A program made the translations under genes and the position numbers. A model generated the notes under the pieces. That model had not been told where the DNA came from, did not search any database, and saw only the letters and a program-made list of their open reading frames with translations. Of a stretch of 64,000 nt of DNA, positions 43,394 through 51,706 are shown one piece after another. Origin of the DNA: Cytophagales bacterium (GTDB lineage Bacteria; Bacteroidota; Bacteroidia; Cytophagales; Cyclobacteriaceae); NCBI GenBank assembly GCA_022360015.1, contig JAKSDQ010000302.1, positions 1 through 64,000 on the forward strand. Direction: 5' to 3'. Within the stretch, counting starts at the first letter, position 1. Every line of letters begins with the position of its first letter.

Positions 43394-44296
43394 TTATTGG
43401 TGTAATAAATTTTCCAATTCCTGGTTAACCAGGTACCTCAGCTCAGCATATAACGTGTCGGATACTGCCGTATAGACTAAATCTTTGCCATACATTTCTT
43501 TGATTAATGCCAGGATTTCCGGTGCCTCTGCCGGCATATTTAAAAAGGCCTCCCGAATGCCTTGTTTAATGTGATTTGGTAAATCCTTTCGCACAAAAAT
43601 CGGTGTCGGTGGTATTTTGTCGGATCGCCACAATATTTTATATTGATCCGGAGTTATCCGGCCTCTGGCAACCATGCGGTCCAATGCAATGCTATAGGTA
43701 CATGCCAGCTCTACTTTGCCCGATATGGTAGAATAAATTCCGGGCGCATGGCCTCCGGCAAAAAATACTTCTTTGAAATCTTCTTCGGGTTCCAGGCCAA
43801 GACTTCGCAAATAAGCAAGCGGATATAAGTATCCTGATGTCGAAGCGGGATCTGCGAAGGCCATCGTCAATTCCGAGGCCCTGTTTATGACATCTTCCAT
43901 GGAGTTCAGGCCGGAACCGGGGAATGTAAAAATGAGTGAGCCGGAATAATTGATGCCACCATTGCGGTATTGCGTAGCCACCAATGGTTCGGCGTTGGCC
44001 TGCGAAGAGGCGATCAGATAAGAAAATGGCCCTGTAGAGGCGATATGTACTTTACCGGTTTTCATGGCTTCAATCACGGCGGCATAGTCGGTGCCTTTTA
44101 CGTAGCGCACTTTCATATCCAGTTTCTGTGAAAGGTACGCTACTACTTTATTCATTCGATTTAACTGCGCTTCCGCATCAGCCCCCGGAATGATACCAAA
44201 GACCAACTCCTGCGGGGGCGAATCTTTTAACTTACTGCCACAACCATAACTAAAAAACAGCAGCGAAACGTATATGGCAAAACAAAATTTTTTCAT
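43394..44296 (-). CDS. phnD: PhnD-like phosphonate-binding lipoprotein (copy 2)
   Basis: Second substrate-binding protein of the phosphonate/phosphite group, 300 residues. The lipobox YGC is at about residue 18-20. Motifs are LVFGIIPGADAEAQLNRM near 31-48, YVKGTDYAAVIEAMKTGKVHIASTGPFSYLIA near 59-90 and MAFADPASTSGYLYPLAYL near 150-168. It shares the GPFSY and DPASTSG signatures with copy 1 but is clearly diverged elsewhere. It lies 18 bases after the hexapeptide transferase, inside the C-P lyase operon. A different ligand preference from copy 1 is likely. Confidence 0.88.
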   Translation of the reverse strand: MKKFCFAIYVSLLFFSYGCGSKLKDSPPQELVFGIIPGADAEAQLNRMNKVVAYLSQKLDMKVRYVKGTDYAAVIEAMKTGKVHIASTGPFSYLIASSQANAEPLVATQYRNGGINYSGSLIFTFPGSGLNSMEDVINRASELTMAFADPASTSGYLYPLAYLRSLGLEPEEDFKEVFFAGGHAPGIYSTISGKVELACTYSIALDRMVARGRITPDQYKILWRSDKIPPTPIFVRKDLPNHIKQGIREAFLNMPAEAPEILALIKEMYGKDLVYTAVSDTLYAELRYLVNQELENLLHQ

Positions 44297-44314
44297 GATT
44301 CCGGATTGTGTTAG

Positions 44315-44986
44315 CTACAAAGCTTTTGTATGTCGATGGTACTTCTCTATGAAAGCTTCCAGGTCCATAAATTCTCTGAACCTGGCTTCCAGGGTTTTCC
44401 TATCCCAGTCCCACCAGGCTATCTCCATGAGTTGATTGGCGGTATGTTCCGGAAACCTTCTTTTAATTACCTTGCCGGGTATTCCTGCCACTACCTCGTA
44501 TGGGCCTGCGTCCTTGGTAACTACTGCCCCTGCGCCTATTATGGCTCCATGACCTATGGTGACACCGGGCATAATGACTGCTCCGTGGCCTATCCATACA
44601 TCGTGGCCTATAACGCAATAATGGTCTCGGCGCCATTGGAAAAATTCCTCGTCTTCCACTGTATCGAAGCCATACTGAGCCCTTCTGTAAGTACAATGGT
44701 GTTGCGTGACTCTCCATTGGGGATGATTACCCGGATTGATCCTTGTACTGTTAGCAATAGAACAGAATTTGCCAACAGAACCATAGGAAATCGATACATT
44801 GCCAGCGGTATAACTGTAATCGCCAAAAACCACTTCATGGAAATGCGTATTTGGCCCCAAGGCTGTCCATGAGCCTATCTGACTATCAATGATTTTACAG
44901 GTAGGATGTATGGTTGGCCTTTCCCTCAACATTTTTTTTGGGGTATGGCCTGCTTCTTCGGGAAAAAAGTCTACTCGATGCAGCAT
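44315..44986 (-). CDS. Phosphonate-operon hexapeptide-repeat acetyltransferase
   Basis: Left-handed beta-helix acyltransferase of 223 residues, of the type found in phn operons (TIGR03308-like, related to chloramphenicol/xenobiotic acetyltransferases). Clear blocks are [23 protein letters not shown] near 83-105, with the catalytic-type histidines, [31 protein letters not shown] near 118-148 and [14 protein letters not shown] near 171-184. It probably N-acetylates an aminoalkylphosphonate, as PhnO does in E. coli, or protects an intermediate. It sits 9 bases after the 2H phosphoesterase gene in the long operon. Confidence 0.9.
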   Translation of the reverse strand: MLHRVDFFPEEAGHTPKKMLRERPTIHPTCKIIDSQIGSWTALGPNTHFHEVVFGDYSYTAGNVSISYGSVGKFCSIANSTRINPGNHPQWRVTQHHCTYRRAQYGFDTVEDEEFFQWRRDHYCVIGHDVWIGHGAVIMPGVTIGHGAIIGAGAVVTKDAGPYEVVAGIPGKVIKRRFPEHTANQLMEIAWWDWDRKTLEARFREFMDLEAFIEKYHRHTKAL

Positions 44987-44995
44987 AGGGCTTAA

Positions 44996-45805
44996 TTATT
45001 TTAGAAAAGAATAAACCGGGTAATGAGGTTGCCTTTCAAAAGCCGACAGGTCTTCATAACTTCTGAGTTCTGCCTTTGTAATTTTAAAAATCAGTGATCT
45101 GCTTTCGAGGGTTTTATTTACATATGCGCAAATTTCACCTAATTGAAACTTTTCTTCTTCATTAAAATCTCCATCCACATACATCAGGGTTACATGGCCT
45201 ATGAAAGGCCGTGTTCTTCTAATGTCGATACGGTTGAGGTCCGGATTTGAATAGAATTGCTCCCTGAAACGAATGATCGTTTCAAAATTTTCCTTTCTTG
45301 AAAAAGTCCCCAAAATACCCAAAGCCGACCCAAAAATACCGACTCCTGCCAGCTTCATTTCAACGGGGCCTTCCGACCGGTTTAGCTGTATTTTTTCAAA
45401 GGCCTGAGCAATTATTCCGGGGAACTGATTTTCTATGCCCCTGGCTATTACGTGCTTTTTAAACCTTTCCCCGGATAGTGTATTGGCGATGGTTTGATGA
45501 AAGCTGTCAGCCGGCAATAAGTAATATTTGTTAGCATCGTTTAATTTGGCTGCCAGGAGTTTTTGCAAGTTTTCTAATTCGCCTGTTAAACTTTCATTTT
45601 CCGAGCTGTCATTCAGCATAGAAACGACAGCATAACCAGGGTAGGGCAGTTTTTCCCAGATTCCATGATGACTTCTGAATTTGTCGGTCGCCCTGATATT
45701 TGTTGCCCTTGCCCGCAACCCTTGCGGGGTTACTTCATGTCGCTGCCGGGCATGGTAGGTTTCAAAGTTTAGTTCCGAAACCTTTTGTGCGGGTTTTACG
45801 GACAT
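44996..45805 (-). CDS. 2H phosphoesterase-superfamily protein in the C-P lyase operon
   Basis: Protein of 269 residues with two H-x-T motifs, FHQTIAN at about 106-112 and GHVTLMYV near 207-214. This is the paired-histidine active site of 2H phosphodiesterases, which open cyclic phosphates. DUF1045-type 2H proteins are known in other phn operons. No PhnP (metallo-beta-lactamase, cyclic ribose phosphate phosphodiesterase) is present in the window. I infer this enzyme may open 5-phosphoribosyl 1,2-cyclic phosphate in its place. The start overlaps the phnM stop by 10 bases. Confidence 0.78.
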   Translation of the reverse strand: MSVKPAQKVSELNFETYHARQRHEVTPQGLRARATNIRATDKFRSHHGIWEKLPYPGYAVVSMLNDSSENESLTGELENLQKLLAAKLNDANKYYLLPADSFHQTIANTLSGERFKKHVIARGIENQFPGIIAQAFEKIQLNRSEGPVEMKLAGVGIFGSALGILGTFSRKENFETIIRFREQFYSNPDLNRIDIRRTRPFIGHVTLMYVDGDFNEEEKFQLGEICAYVNKTLESRSLIFKITKAELRSYEDLSAFERQPHYPVYSFLK

Positions 45806-46977
45806 ACTGCTTTTCTTGTGGGTTGAATCTGATGATTAGAGGTGATGTTGCCATTAACAATCGTGTGAGTCACCAACGGAAGATTGCCCATCGTATCTAC
45901 AATCAGCATATCTGCATTTTTACCTACTTCGATACTACCGATTTCAGCTTCCAAACCAACTGCTTTTGCCGGATTAAGTGTAGCAAGGTTCACTGCTCGA
46001 TGCAATGGCAGCACACGGTCATTGAAAAGTTTAAATATAGCATGAAGGATAGAAGGTGGATAATAATCGGAACAAATAGCATCTATTAAGTTTTCCCGAA
46101 TTCCGTCCAGCACGTTGAGGTTACCGGAGAGAGAACCACCACGAAGAAGATTGGAGCCGCCACCGACCGTATACATCTTCAACGCCTTGGCCTTCCTGCT
46201 TGTCGATAAATTGATAGGAAACTCACAAATTCTAACCCCCATTTCAAAGAGTTGTTCCACCTTTTCAGGGGTGTCGTCATCATGTGAGGCGATAGGTACA
46301 TCATGATTTAACCCTGTATCTATTAAAAACTGCAAACTTTCTCCTTCAATTTTTTCCTGATTTAATCTTTGTGACAATTCTTCCTCAGCTTCTTGTTGAG
46401 ACTTGCCGGCTTTTATTCTCTCTTTTATAAACCAGTCTCTTTGGTATTGGCCTTGTCCGGGAGTATGGTCCATGACCGACAATAAATCTATTTTTCCGGC
46501 ATTCAGTAAGTCAATGGTTTGCTGATAGTGATAGGTTCCTGTAAGCTCAAATCTCAGGTGGATCTTATTGTTAATATGCGTATTTTGACGTGCGAGATCG
46601 TAAACTTTGTTGAAAACGTCTTCTCTTTTGTACTTAGACCTGGAATTCAGCTCGGCGGATTTATAACCGAGGTGCAGGGAATGATAGACTGTGGTAATCC
46701 CGCATCCGGCCATTTTCCTTTCCAGCTCAAGAAAAGCCACCTCGATCGGAAAGTCGGCACCAGGTCTCGGTATGATCTCGTGCTCCATGGCATCGGTATG
46801 AAGATCAATGATACCCGGCATAACAATCTTGCCTTGCGCATCAATCGTATTTTCCGAAGCAGTCTCATCTTTAGACGCATCTATATGCGCGATTTTTCCA
46901 TCGGAAATTTTTATAGTCGCCTTAGGTAATGTTTCGTTTGGCGTAACTATTTTTGCATTAGTTATGGTCAGATTCAT
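45796..46977 (-). CDS. phnM: PhnM, ribose methylphosphonate triphosphate diphosphatase (copy 2, operonic)
   Basis: Amidohydrolase-superfamily enzyme of 393 residues that cuts pyrophosphate off the ribosyl phosphonate intermediate before C-P cleavage. I start at the ATG at 46975-46977, which gives MNLTITNAKIVTP, a normal PhnM beginning, 7 bases after phnL. A longer frame overlaps phnL by 23 bases. Metal-site motifs are GIIDLHTDAMEHEIIPRPGA near 55-74, VMDHTPGQGQYQ near 180-191 and ASHDDDTPEKV near 242. The tail GSIEVGKNADMLIV is intact. It belongs to the phnG-M core operon. Confidence 0.93.
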   Translation of the reverse strand: MNLTITNAKIVTPNETLPKATIKISDGKIAHIDASKDETASENTIDAQGKIVMPGIIDLHTDAMEHEIIPRPGADFPIEVAFLELERKMAGCGITTVYHSLHLGYKSAELNSRSKYKREDVFNKVYDLARQNTHINNKIHLRFELTGTYHYQQTIDLLNAGKIDLLSVMDHTPGQGQYQRDWFIKERIKAGKSQQEAEEELSQRLNQEKIEGESLQFLIDTGLNHDVPIASHDDDTPEKVEQLFEMGVRICEFPINLSTSRKAKALKMYTVGGGSNLLRGGSLSGNLNVLDGIRENLIDAICSDYYPPSILHAIFKLFNDRVLPLHRAVNLATLNPAKAVGLEAEIGSIEVGKNADMLIVDTMGNLPLVTHTIVNGNITSNHQIQPTRKAVCP

Positions 46978-46984
46978 ATGATTA

Positions 46985-47698
46985 TCAGATAATAGGTACA
47001 GAAACAATTTTACCTTCCTTTAATTCGATTACCCTATCGGTCATTTTTTCAATGGTATATTGATCATGTGAAATACAAAGCACGGATGTTCCTTCCTGCT
47101 TTAATTGCACAATCATATCAATGACAACATCTTTTGTTTTTTGATCTAATGAGGCTGTGGGTTCGTCGATTAACAAAAAATTAGGTTTGGCGATAATGGC
47201 CCTTGCCACATTAATCCGCTGTTGTTCCCCGCCACTGAAAGTTGACGGGTAGGCGTCCCAAAGCTCCTCGGCCAGTCCGAGTTGTGAAAGATATTCTCTT
47301 GAACGTTCCCTGGCGAATTCCCAACTGCTTCCCCTTACAACAAGGCTTTCTCCCACCACATCTACGGCAGAAACCCTTGGTATCACTTTTAAAAACTGTG
47401 AACAATAAGTGATCTCAGATCTTCTCAATGTCAATACCTCATTGTCATCGGCAGTGACAAGGTCTATTTCTCCGAACTTTTCAGAATTATAAATGATTTG
47501 TCCTGAAGTGGTCAGATAGGTTCTGTAAATACACTTGATAAGGGTCGATTTACCTGATCCCGACTTCCCTGTAAGCCCCACAATTTCACATTTGTTTATT
47601 TCAAAATTCAGATCGAAGAGGGCATTGATCTTCTTGTCGTTGAGAATATGCATGACAAAGCTTTTCGACAAGTTTTTTATTTTTAGTGCGAAGGTCAT
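46985..47698 (-). CDS. phnL: C-P lyase ABC protein PhnL
   Basis: ABC-type ATPase subunit of the C-P lyase system, 237 residues. Walker A GLTGKSGSGKSTLIK at about 39-53, signature TFSGGEQQRINVARAI near 157-172, Walker B FLLIDEPTASLD near 179-190 and the H-loop CISHDQYTIEKM near 214-225 are all intact. It differs from ABC importers by the QFLKVIPRVSAVDVVGESLV segment (about 100-120) typical of PhnL. Structural work on E. coli shows PhnK and PhnL bound to the PhnGHIJ core. It is separated from phnK by 19 bases. Confidence 0.93.
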   Translation of the reverse strand: MTFALKIKNLSKSFVMHILNDKKINALFDLNFEINKCEIVGLTGKSGSGKSTLIKCIYRTYLTTSGQIIYNSEKFGEIDLVTADDNEVLTLRRSEITYCSQFLKVIPRVSAVDVVGESLVVRGSSWEFARERSREYLSQLGLAEELWDAYPSTFSGGEQQRINVARAIIAKPNFLLIDEPTASLDQKTKDVVIDMIVQLKQEGTSVLCISHDQYTIEKMTDRVIELKEGKIVSVPII

Positions 47699-47717
47699 AT
47701 TTGTACGGTTAGAAAGA

Positions 47718-48560
47718 TTACAATAAGGAGCTTACCAGTAGTTGGGTGTAGGTATTTTGCGGGTCCTGTAGTATTTGGTCTGTCAAACCCTTTTCTACAA
47801 TTCTGCCATCTTTCATGACAATCGTCCTGTCAGTGAGCATTCTTATCACACTCAAATCGTGTGAAACCACAATCATGGCTATATTCAATTCCTGCTGAAG
47901 CCTGCGAATCATATCCAGCACTTTCGCCTGCACCGAGACGTCCAAACCAGTGGTTACCTCATCAAGAAAAAGCAAGGGCGGGTTGTTGGCAATGGCTTTG
48001 GATATCTGCACCCGCTGTTGCATGCCTCCACTGAAGGATAAAGGCGTGTCATCCATTCTGGCCACAGGCACTTCCGTTGCTGTCAAAAGACCGGAGGCCC
48101 TTTTTCTGATGTTACCTACATGAAAATTACCAGCCATAAGAAGCTTTTCAGCAATATTACCTCCTGAGGAAAACTCAAAATTGAGTCCGTCTCTGGGATT
48201 TTGATAAACCATGCCCATTTTATGGTGGCGTAAATATCTTTTACGTTGGTTAGATTCATTCAGCAGGTTGGTCTTGCCATGGTTATATTCGTTTAACCAG
48301 GCATTGCCCGAAGTTGCTTCAAAATCAAAGTATAAAAGCTTCACTACCGTACTTTTTCCTGAGCCGCTTTCCCCCACTATGCCCAACACTTCGCCAGGAT
48401 ACAGTGTGAAATTAATGTCGGCACAGGCAACTATCGCCCCGGTTTCCGGGCATTGATTCGTATGATACAATGGCCCGGTGTGATGAAGGGTATTCTTTCC
48501 CGGTTCTCCATAAATTTTGGTAAGTCCTTCTACTTTAAGCAACCAGTTTCTATTTTCCAT
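47718..48560 (-). CDS. phnK: C-P lyase ABC protein PhnK
   Basis: ABC-type ATPase of 280 residues that binds the PhnJ surface of the C-P lyase core. Walker A GIVGESGSGKSTVVK at about 60-74, MGMVYQNPRDGLNFEFSSGGNIAEKL near 124-150, signature SFSGGMQQRVQISKAI near 184-199, Walker B LLFLDEVTTGLD near 205-216 and the H-loop VVSHDLSVIR are visible. The NPRDGL segment is typical of PhnK. The start overlaps the phnJ end by 11 bases. Its binding partner here is the altered PhnJ, so the interface is a useful place to compare. Confidence 0.93.
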   Translation of the reverse strand: MENRNWLLKVEGLTKIYGEPGKNTLHHTGPLYHTNQCPETGAIVACADINFTLYPGEVLGIVGESGSGKSTVVKLLYFDFEATSGNAWLNEYNHGKTNLLNESNQRKRYLRHHKMGMVYQNPRDGLNFEFSSGGNIAEKLLMAGNFHVGNIRKRASGLLTATEVPVARMDDTPLSFSGGMQQRVQISKAIANNPPLLFLDEVTTGLDVSVQAKVLDMIRRLQQELNIAMIVVSHDLSVIRMLTDRTIVMKDGRIVEKGLTDQILQDPQNTYTQLLVSSLL

Positions 48561-49494
48561 TTATTACGTCTTTTTTTGGGGTAAATTCGCCTTCCTTCTC
48601 CTGAATTTTTTCCTGAAGGTATTTGTTCGACCATTGGTAAGGCCTTTTTTCGTGTATGAGCTTATCCAGGAAATCGCTATCGTTTACGACATGCGAAGTG
48701 GAACCCCCTGCATGGTACAATTCGTCGAGGAAAGCCACCTTTTCTCCGCTCAAATCGCAGGCGATACCATTGAAGTCCTCGATTTTGAACTTGACATCTT
48801 CAAATTCCAGGGGTTCGACATTCGTAAACGGCGGTACGGCATAAAGCCTTTTCTCCCTGCCAGCTCCAAACAAATAAAGGCATTTGGCATGGTTGAGATT
48901 GGGGATATCCCAACGAGGAATAGGAGAGGGGGACATGATGTACCGCTGATTGACTTTCACCGGATAACCGGCACCCCGCATAATGTCGCCGTATTTTACA
49001 TACGACTCATAAAGTGAGACCCACATCTTGGCATAATTGGCCTCTGCATGCATCTGGCGCGTTTTTCTTTCATACCGCTCCACCCCGCGTAAAGGCTCTG
49101 GTTGTGGTACCTGAAACACCATAATTTGATTTTCATGAAGCACCTCTTCCGTGATACGGTGTCTTGTTTGAATGATCGTGGCCTTTTGAGTTTCAAAAGT
49201 AGTCTCGCAGTCGGTAGTACTTTGAACAAAGTCTCTGAGGTTGCAGGCATTTACGCTTGCATCGCTTCCCTGATCTATAATTTTGAAGATGTCATTTTTA
49301 CCAATAATAGCCAAGGTAACATGCAAACCACCGGTACCCCATCCCCTTGCGATGGGCATTTCCGGTGAAGAATAGGGTACCTGATAGCCCGGTATGCATA
49401 TGGCTTTCAGAAGTTTCCTTCTGATCTCTTTTTTTGTACTTTCGTCTATAAAGGCGTAATTGAACTTGTTAATAAATTTTTTTCCCTCTACCAT
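48550..49494 (-). CDS. phnJ: PhnJ-family C-P lyase subunit lacking three conserved Fe-S/thiyl cysteines
   Basis: In E. coli PhnJ is the radical SAM subunit that breaks the C-P bond, with Cys241, Cys244 and Cys266 holding a [4Fe-4S] cluster and Cys272 forming a thiyl radical. This homologue has 314 residues and is collinear with E. coli over its length: IPGYQVP (Gly36, the glycyl radical position), GWGTGG, IQTRHRI, QVPQPEPLR, YPVKVNQRYIMSPSPIP and FGAGREKRLYAVPPF. In the metal-binding tail, ACDLSGEK replaces C-x-x-C, so Cys246 remains but Ser249 takes the second place. HVVNDSDFL replaces VCSDTDYC, giving Val270 and Leu276. Other cysteines are C33, C84, C96 and C205. The frame is intact, with no frameshift. 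Confidence 0.9.
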   Translation of the reverse strand: MVEGKKFINKFNYAFIDESTKKEIRRKLLKAICIPGYQVPYSSPEMPIARGWGTGGLHVTLAIIGKNDIFKIIDQGSDASVNACNLRDFVQSTTDCETTFETQKATIIQTRHRITEEVLHENQIMVFQVPQPEPLRGVERYERKTRQMHAEANYAKMWVSLYESYVKYGDIMRGAGYPVKVNQRYIMSPSPIPRWDIPNLNHAKCLYLFGAGREKRLYAVPPFTNVEPLEFEDVKFKIEDFNGIACDLSGEKVAFLDELYHAGGSTSHVVNDSDFLDKLIHEKRPYQWSNKYLQEKIQEKEGEFTPKKDVINGK

Positions 49495-49500
49495 AAAATA

Positions 49501-50643
49501 TTATATTAAGTCATCTGAGATCTGTTCGACGGTGGTTTTTAATTCTTCCTGCTCACCTTGTCCATGCTGTCTTTTCACGGCATTTCTGAGATTGTTAAGG
49601 CCCGACTGGAAGGTTACGTAATGCGGAAGTTTGAGGTGATTGGTGAAACCCATAGCCTCAATTCCTTCCGTATGGTATAAAACAAACTCCTGGTCATTCG
49701 CCGGCGAATCATTGCCGGGAATACGCATGGCCCTGTCCAGAATGCCCATGCATATCGCTTTGGTTTCGTTTTGCCCAAAACAGAGACCGTAACCAATCGC
49801 ATAATACGGCGTTGATTTCCCGCGTTTTGTTGCTGCCTTGGAGATCATTTCTGCCTCCGTGACTTTAATTTTTCCAATGTATCTCACCTTTCCCGAGGAA
49901 CTTTTTACCTTGACCTCTACTAAACCTACCCGAAGTTCCCCAACTGTCGGGTGCACACTTCCATGTCCACGCATACTGCTGTAACCAAGCGCCATCAGCC
50001 CACCGGTTTCGGCTCTGGCCAGCATTTGTAGCCGCGCAGACCGGGGTACCGGAAACTTTATAGCCTCCCGGGTTACATCTAAAACCCTGGTGTCCTCATT
50101 GTTTCCCACACCTTTGAGAAGTCCTTGTGCGCGTAGAATGTCTATCACTTTACTAAAGGATTTGATTTCGTTTAATGATACATCACCTGCGCTTTTTTTA
50201 AACTCCCTGAGAAAGGTCCGAATATCCTCATCCTTTTCATCTGCCAGTGAAGTGTCCAGCATTCTGAGGGTATAGTCCCTGGTTGGTCCGAGGATCTGAC
50301 CTCCCGGAATGTCACGAAACGAAGATGAAATTCTTCTTTGCACAAACATGTCTTCCGTAGACACGATTTCAGAATAGTACTTACGTGAAAGCGTGGCCCT
50401 GTATGCTCGCATAATGAAGGCTGCTTCCAACACATCTCCTTCCACCTGTTTCAAAGCCAGTGCCGCATACTCGGGGGTATAAAAAGATCCCTCGCCCATG
50501 ATTTTGTCTATGGCCAATCGAAATTGCGATCTCAACTGATCGATCGTGACAGCGGGGGTGTTATCTCTCAACCGGTAGAATTCCACCAGGAGTTTCGCAT
50601 TATTAATCGCCTCGGATCCTCCTTTTACAGCTACGTATCCCAT
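49501..50643 (-). CDS. phnI: C-P lyase core subunit PhnI
   Basis: Core subunit of 380 residues. With PhnG, PhnH and PhnL it is needed to attach the phosphonate to the ribose of ATP; alone, PhnI can act as a nucleosidase. The start YVAVKGGSEAINNA, EYAALALKQVEGDVLEAAFIMRAYRATL near 58-85, RRISSSFRDIPGGQILGPTRDYTLRMLD near 104-131, SSMRGHGSVHPTVGELRVG near 222-240 and YGLCFGQNETKAICMGILDRAM near 280-300 all match. The NHLKLPHYVTFQ segment near 338-349 keeps the two histidines that bind zinc at the PhnI-PhnJ interface. It is 1 base from phnH and 6 from phnJ. Confidence 0.95.
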   Translation of the reverse strand: MGYVAVKGGSEAINNAKLLVEFYRLRDNTPAVTIDQLRSQFRLAIDKIMGEGSFYTPEYAALALKQVEGDVLEAAFIMRAYRATLSRKYYSEIVSTEDMFVQRRISSSFRDIPGGQILGPTRDYTLRMLDTSLADEKDEDIRTFLREFKKSAGDVSLNEIKSFSKVIDILRAQGLLKGVGNNEDTRVLDVTREAIKFPVPRSARLQMLARAETGGLMALGYSSMRGHGSVHPTVGELRVGLVEVKVKSSSGKVRYIGKIKVTEAEMISKAATKRGKSTPYYAIGYGLCFGQNETKAICMGILDRAMRIPGNDSPANDQEFVLYHTEGIEAMGFTNHLKLPHYVTFQSGLNNLRNAVKRQHGQGEQEELKTTVEQISDDLI

Positions 50644-50644
50644 T

Positions 50645-51259
50645 TTAGATTTTAATTAAGTTGTTTGGCATGAAAAATTGATTTGACCTGGGTAAACAAA
50701 GTAGTTGCCCTTCTTCATCGGTCAATAGGGTATCTACCCCAAGTGGATATTCTTTATTCTTTAAAGACACAATCTGTAACAATTCAGGTGATACACCCAA
50801 AACAAAAACCTTTTTGCTACCATTGACACCCGGACCTTTGAGGACCAGTTCCACACTTCCTTCCAGTATTTGTTCTGAAATCCTTTCAGCTTCCAAAACA
50901 AGAAAAGCACCCTTTTCAGGGTATTCGAGGCTCCCCTCTTTGGCTATTTCAACAGCACCGATGTTTGCTTTCTTTCCCGACAAATACAAAAAGTCAGCCT
51001 TCTCTGCCGAAGCCGGTTTAGCGGAAGTGTTATCAATGAAGTAGTCGGTTATATCCTCATCGTGATCCTGTATGAAGAAAGTTACATCGCTGTTCATCAA
51101 TGCAAACCCTATCAGAATAGATGCGTTGTTTAATGGGCTTATACCATGTATGTCTGCTTTTAAACGGTTTAGCTTTCCCGGGTTAGCCATGCTATCCATA
51201 ATAAGCCTGAAATGTTCCTGGGATTGGAATACTTTATCGTAATTTGTTTCTTTAATCAT
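50645..51259 (-). CDS. phnH: C-P lyase core subunit PhnH
   Basis: Core subunit of 204 residues with a PLP-transferase-like fold but no PLP site, needed with PhnGIL to load the phosphonate on ribose. Family segments are QEHFRLIMDSMANPGKLNRL near 13-32, EYPEKGAFLVLEAERI near 112-127, LVLKGPGVNG near 138-147 and EYPLGVDTLLTDEEGQLLCLPRSNQ near 168-192. Length is normal. The gene lies 4 bases after phnG and 1 base before phnI. Confidence 0.93.
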   Translation of the reverse strand: MIKETNYDKVFQSQEHFRLIMDSMANPGKLNRLKADIHGISPLNNASILIGFALMNSDVTFFIQDHDEDITDYFIDNTSAKPASAEKADFLYLSGKKANIGAVEIAKEGSLEYPEKGAFLVLEAERISEQILEGSVELVLKGPGVNGSKKVFVLGVSPELLQIVSLKNKEYPLGVDTLLTDEEGQLLCLPRSNQFFMPNNLIKI

Positions 51260-51263
51260 ACTA

Positions 51264-51680
51264 TTAGGCTTCTTCCATCAGCTTAAAATCCACCTTGGTT
51301 TTTAAGGTTTGACTTTGTTCCTTCAGTTCTTTTTCCCGGATTTTTTTTCCTTCCTCCGTAAGAAAATCCCGGATTAATGGGTAACAGTCATCATTCAACT
51401 GCATTAATGCATCTATTACGGCTATACAATAGGCCCTTTCAGGCTCATCACCGAGACAAATTCCTGATCCCGCCATATCGTCGATGATGACTTCCGTCTC
51501 AGTCGTGAGGGCTTCACCCAGGTAAAATTCCTGACACTCCACACTGTCATGAGCCCTGATCATGGTAAGACAAGTAGAAGGTGGCTTGCTTATTGTAATC
51601 GTATACTTTTCTTCTATGGTGCCTACAAAGTTCTTGATCCTGGTAAGGTCACCTTCTACCAAAATATAATCCATATTCAT
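51264..51680 (-). CDS. phnG: C-P lyase core subunit PhnG
   Basis: Smallest core subunit, 138 residues, a little short for the family (about 150). The recognisable part is VIIDDMAGSGICLGDEPERAYCIAVIDALMQ at about 68-98, the PhnG helix-turn with the conserved ALLDALLQ-type pattern, and a C-terminal KTKVDFKLM. It is the first gene of the long operon and is preceded by the best Pho-box-like promoter in the window (51707-51762). The N-terminus is more divergent than in PhnH or PhnI. Confidence 0.85.
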   Translation of the reverse strand: MNMDYILVEGDLTRIKNFVGTIEEKYTITISKPPSTCLTMIRAHDSVECQEFYLGEALTTETEVIIDDMAGSGICLGDEPERAYCIAVIDALMQLNDDCYPLIRDFLTEEGKKIREKELKEQSQTLKTKVDFKLMEEA

Positions 51681-51706
51681 ATTGGCGCTTTGTTTAATTA
51701 ATAATT

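Noticed and set aside
44330..44872. A 180-residue plus-strand frame
   Set aside because: It is antisense to the hexapeptide acetyltransferase, whose repeats create long open antisense frames.
48550..48800. A frameshift as the reason for the missing cysteines in PhnJ
   Set aside because: I read the region codon by codon: the frame stays aligned with E. coli PhnJ on both sides (LDEL, NDSDF), so substitutions and not a shift explain the loss.
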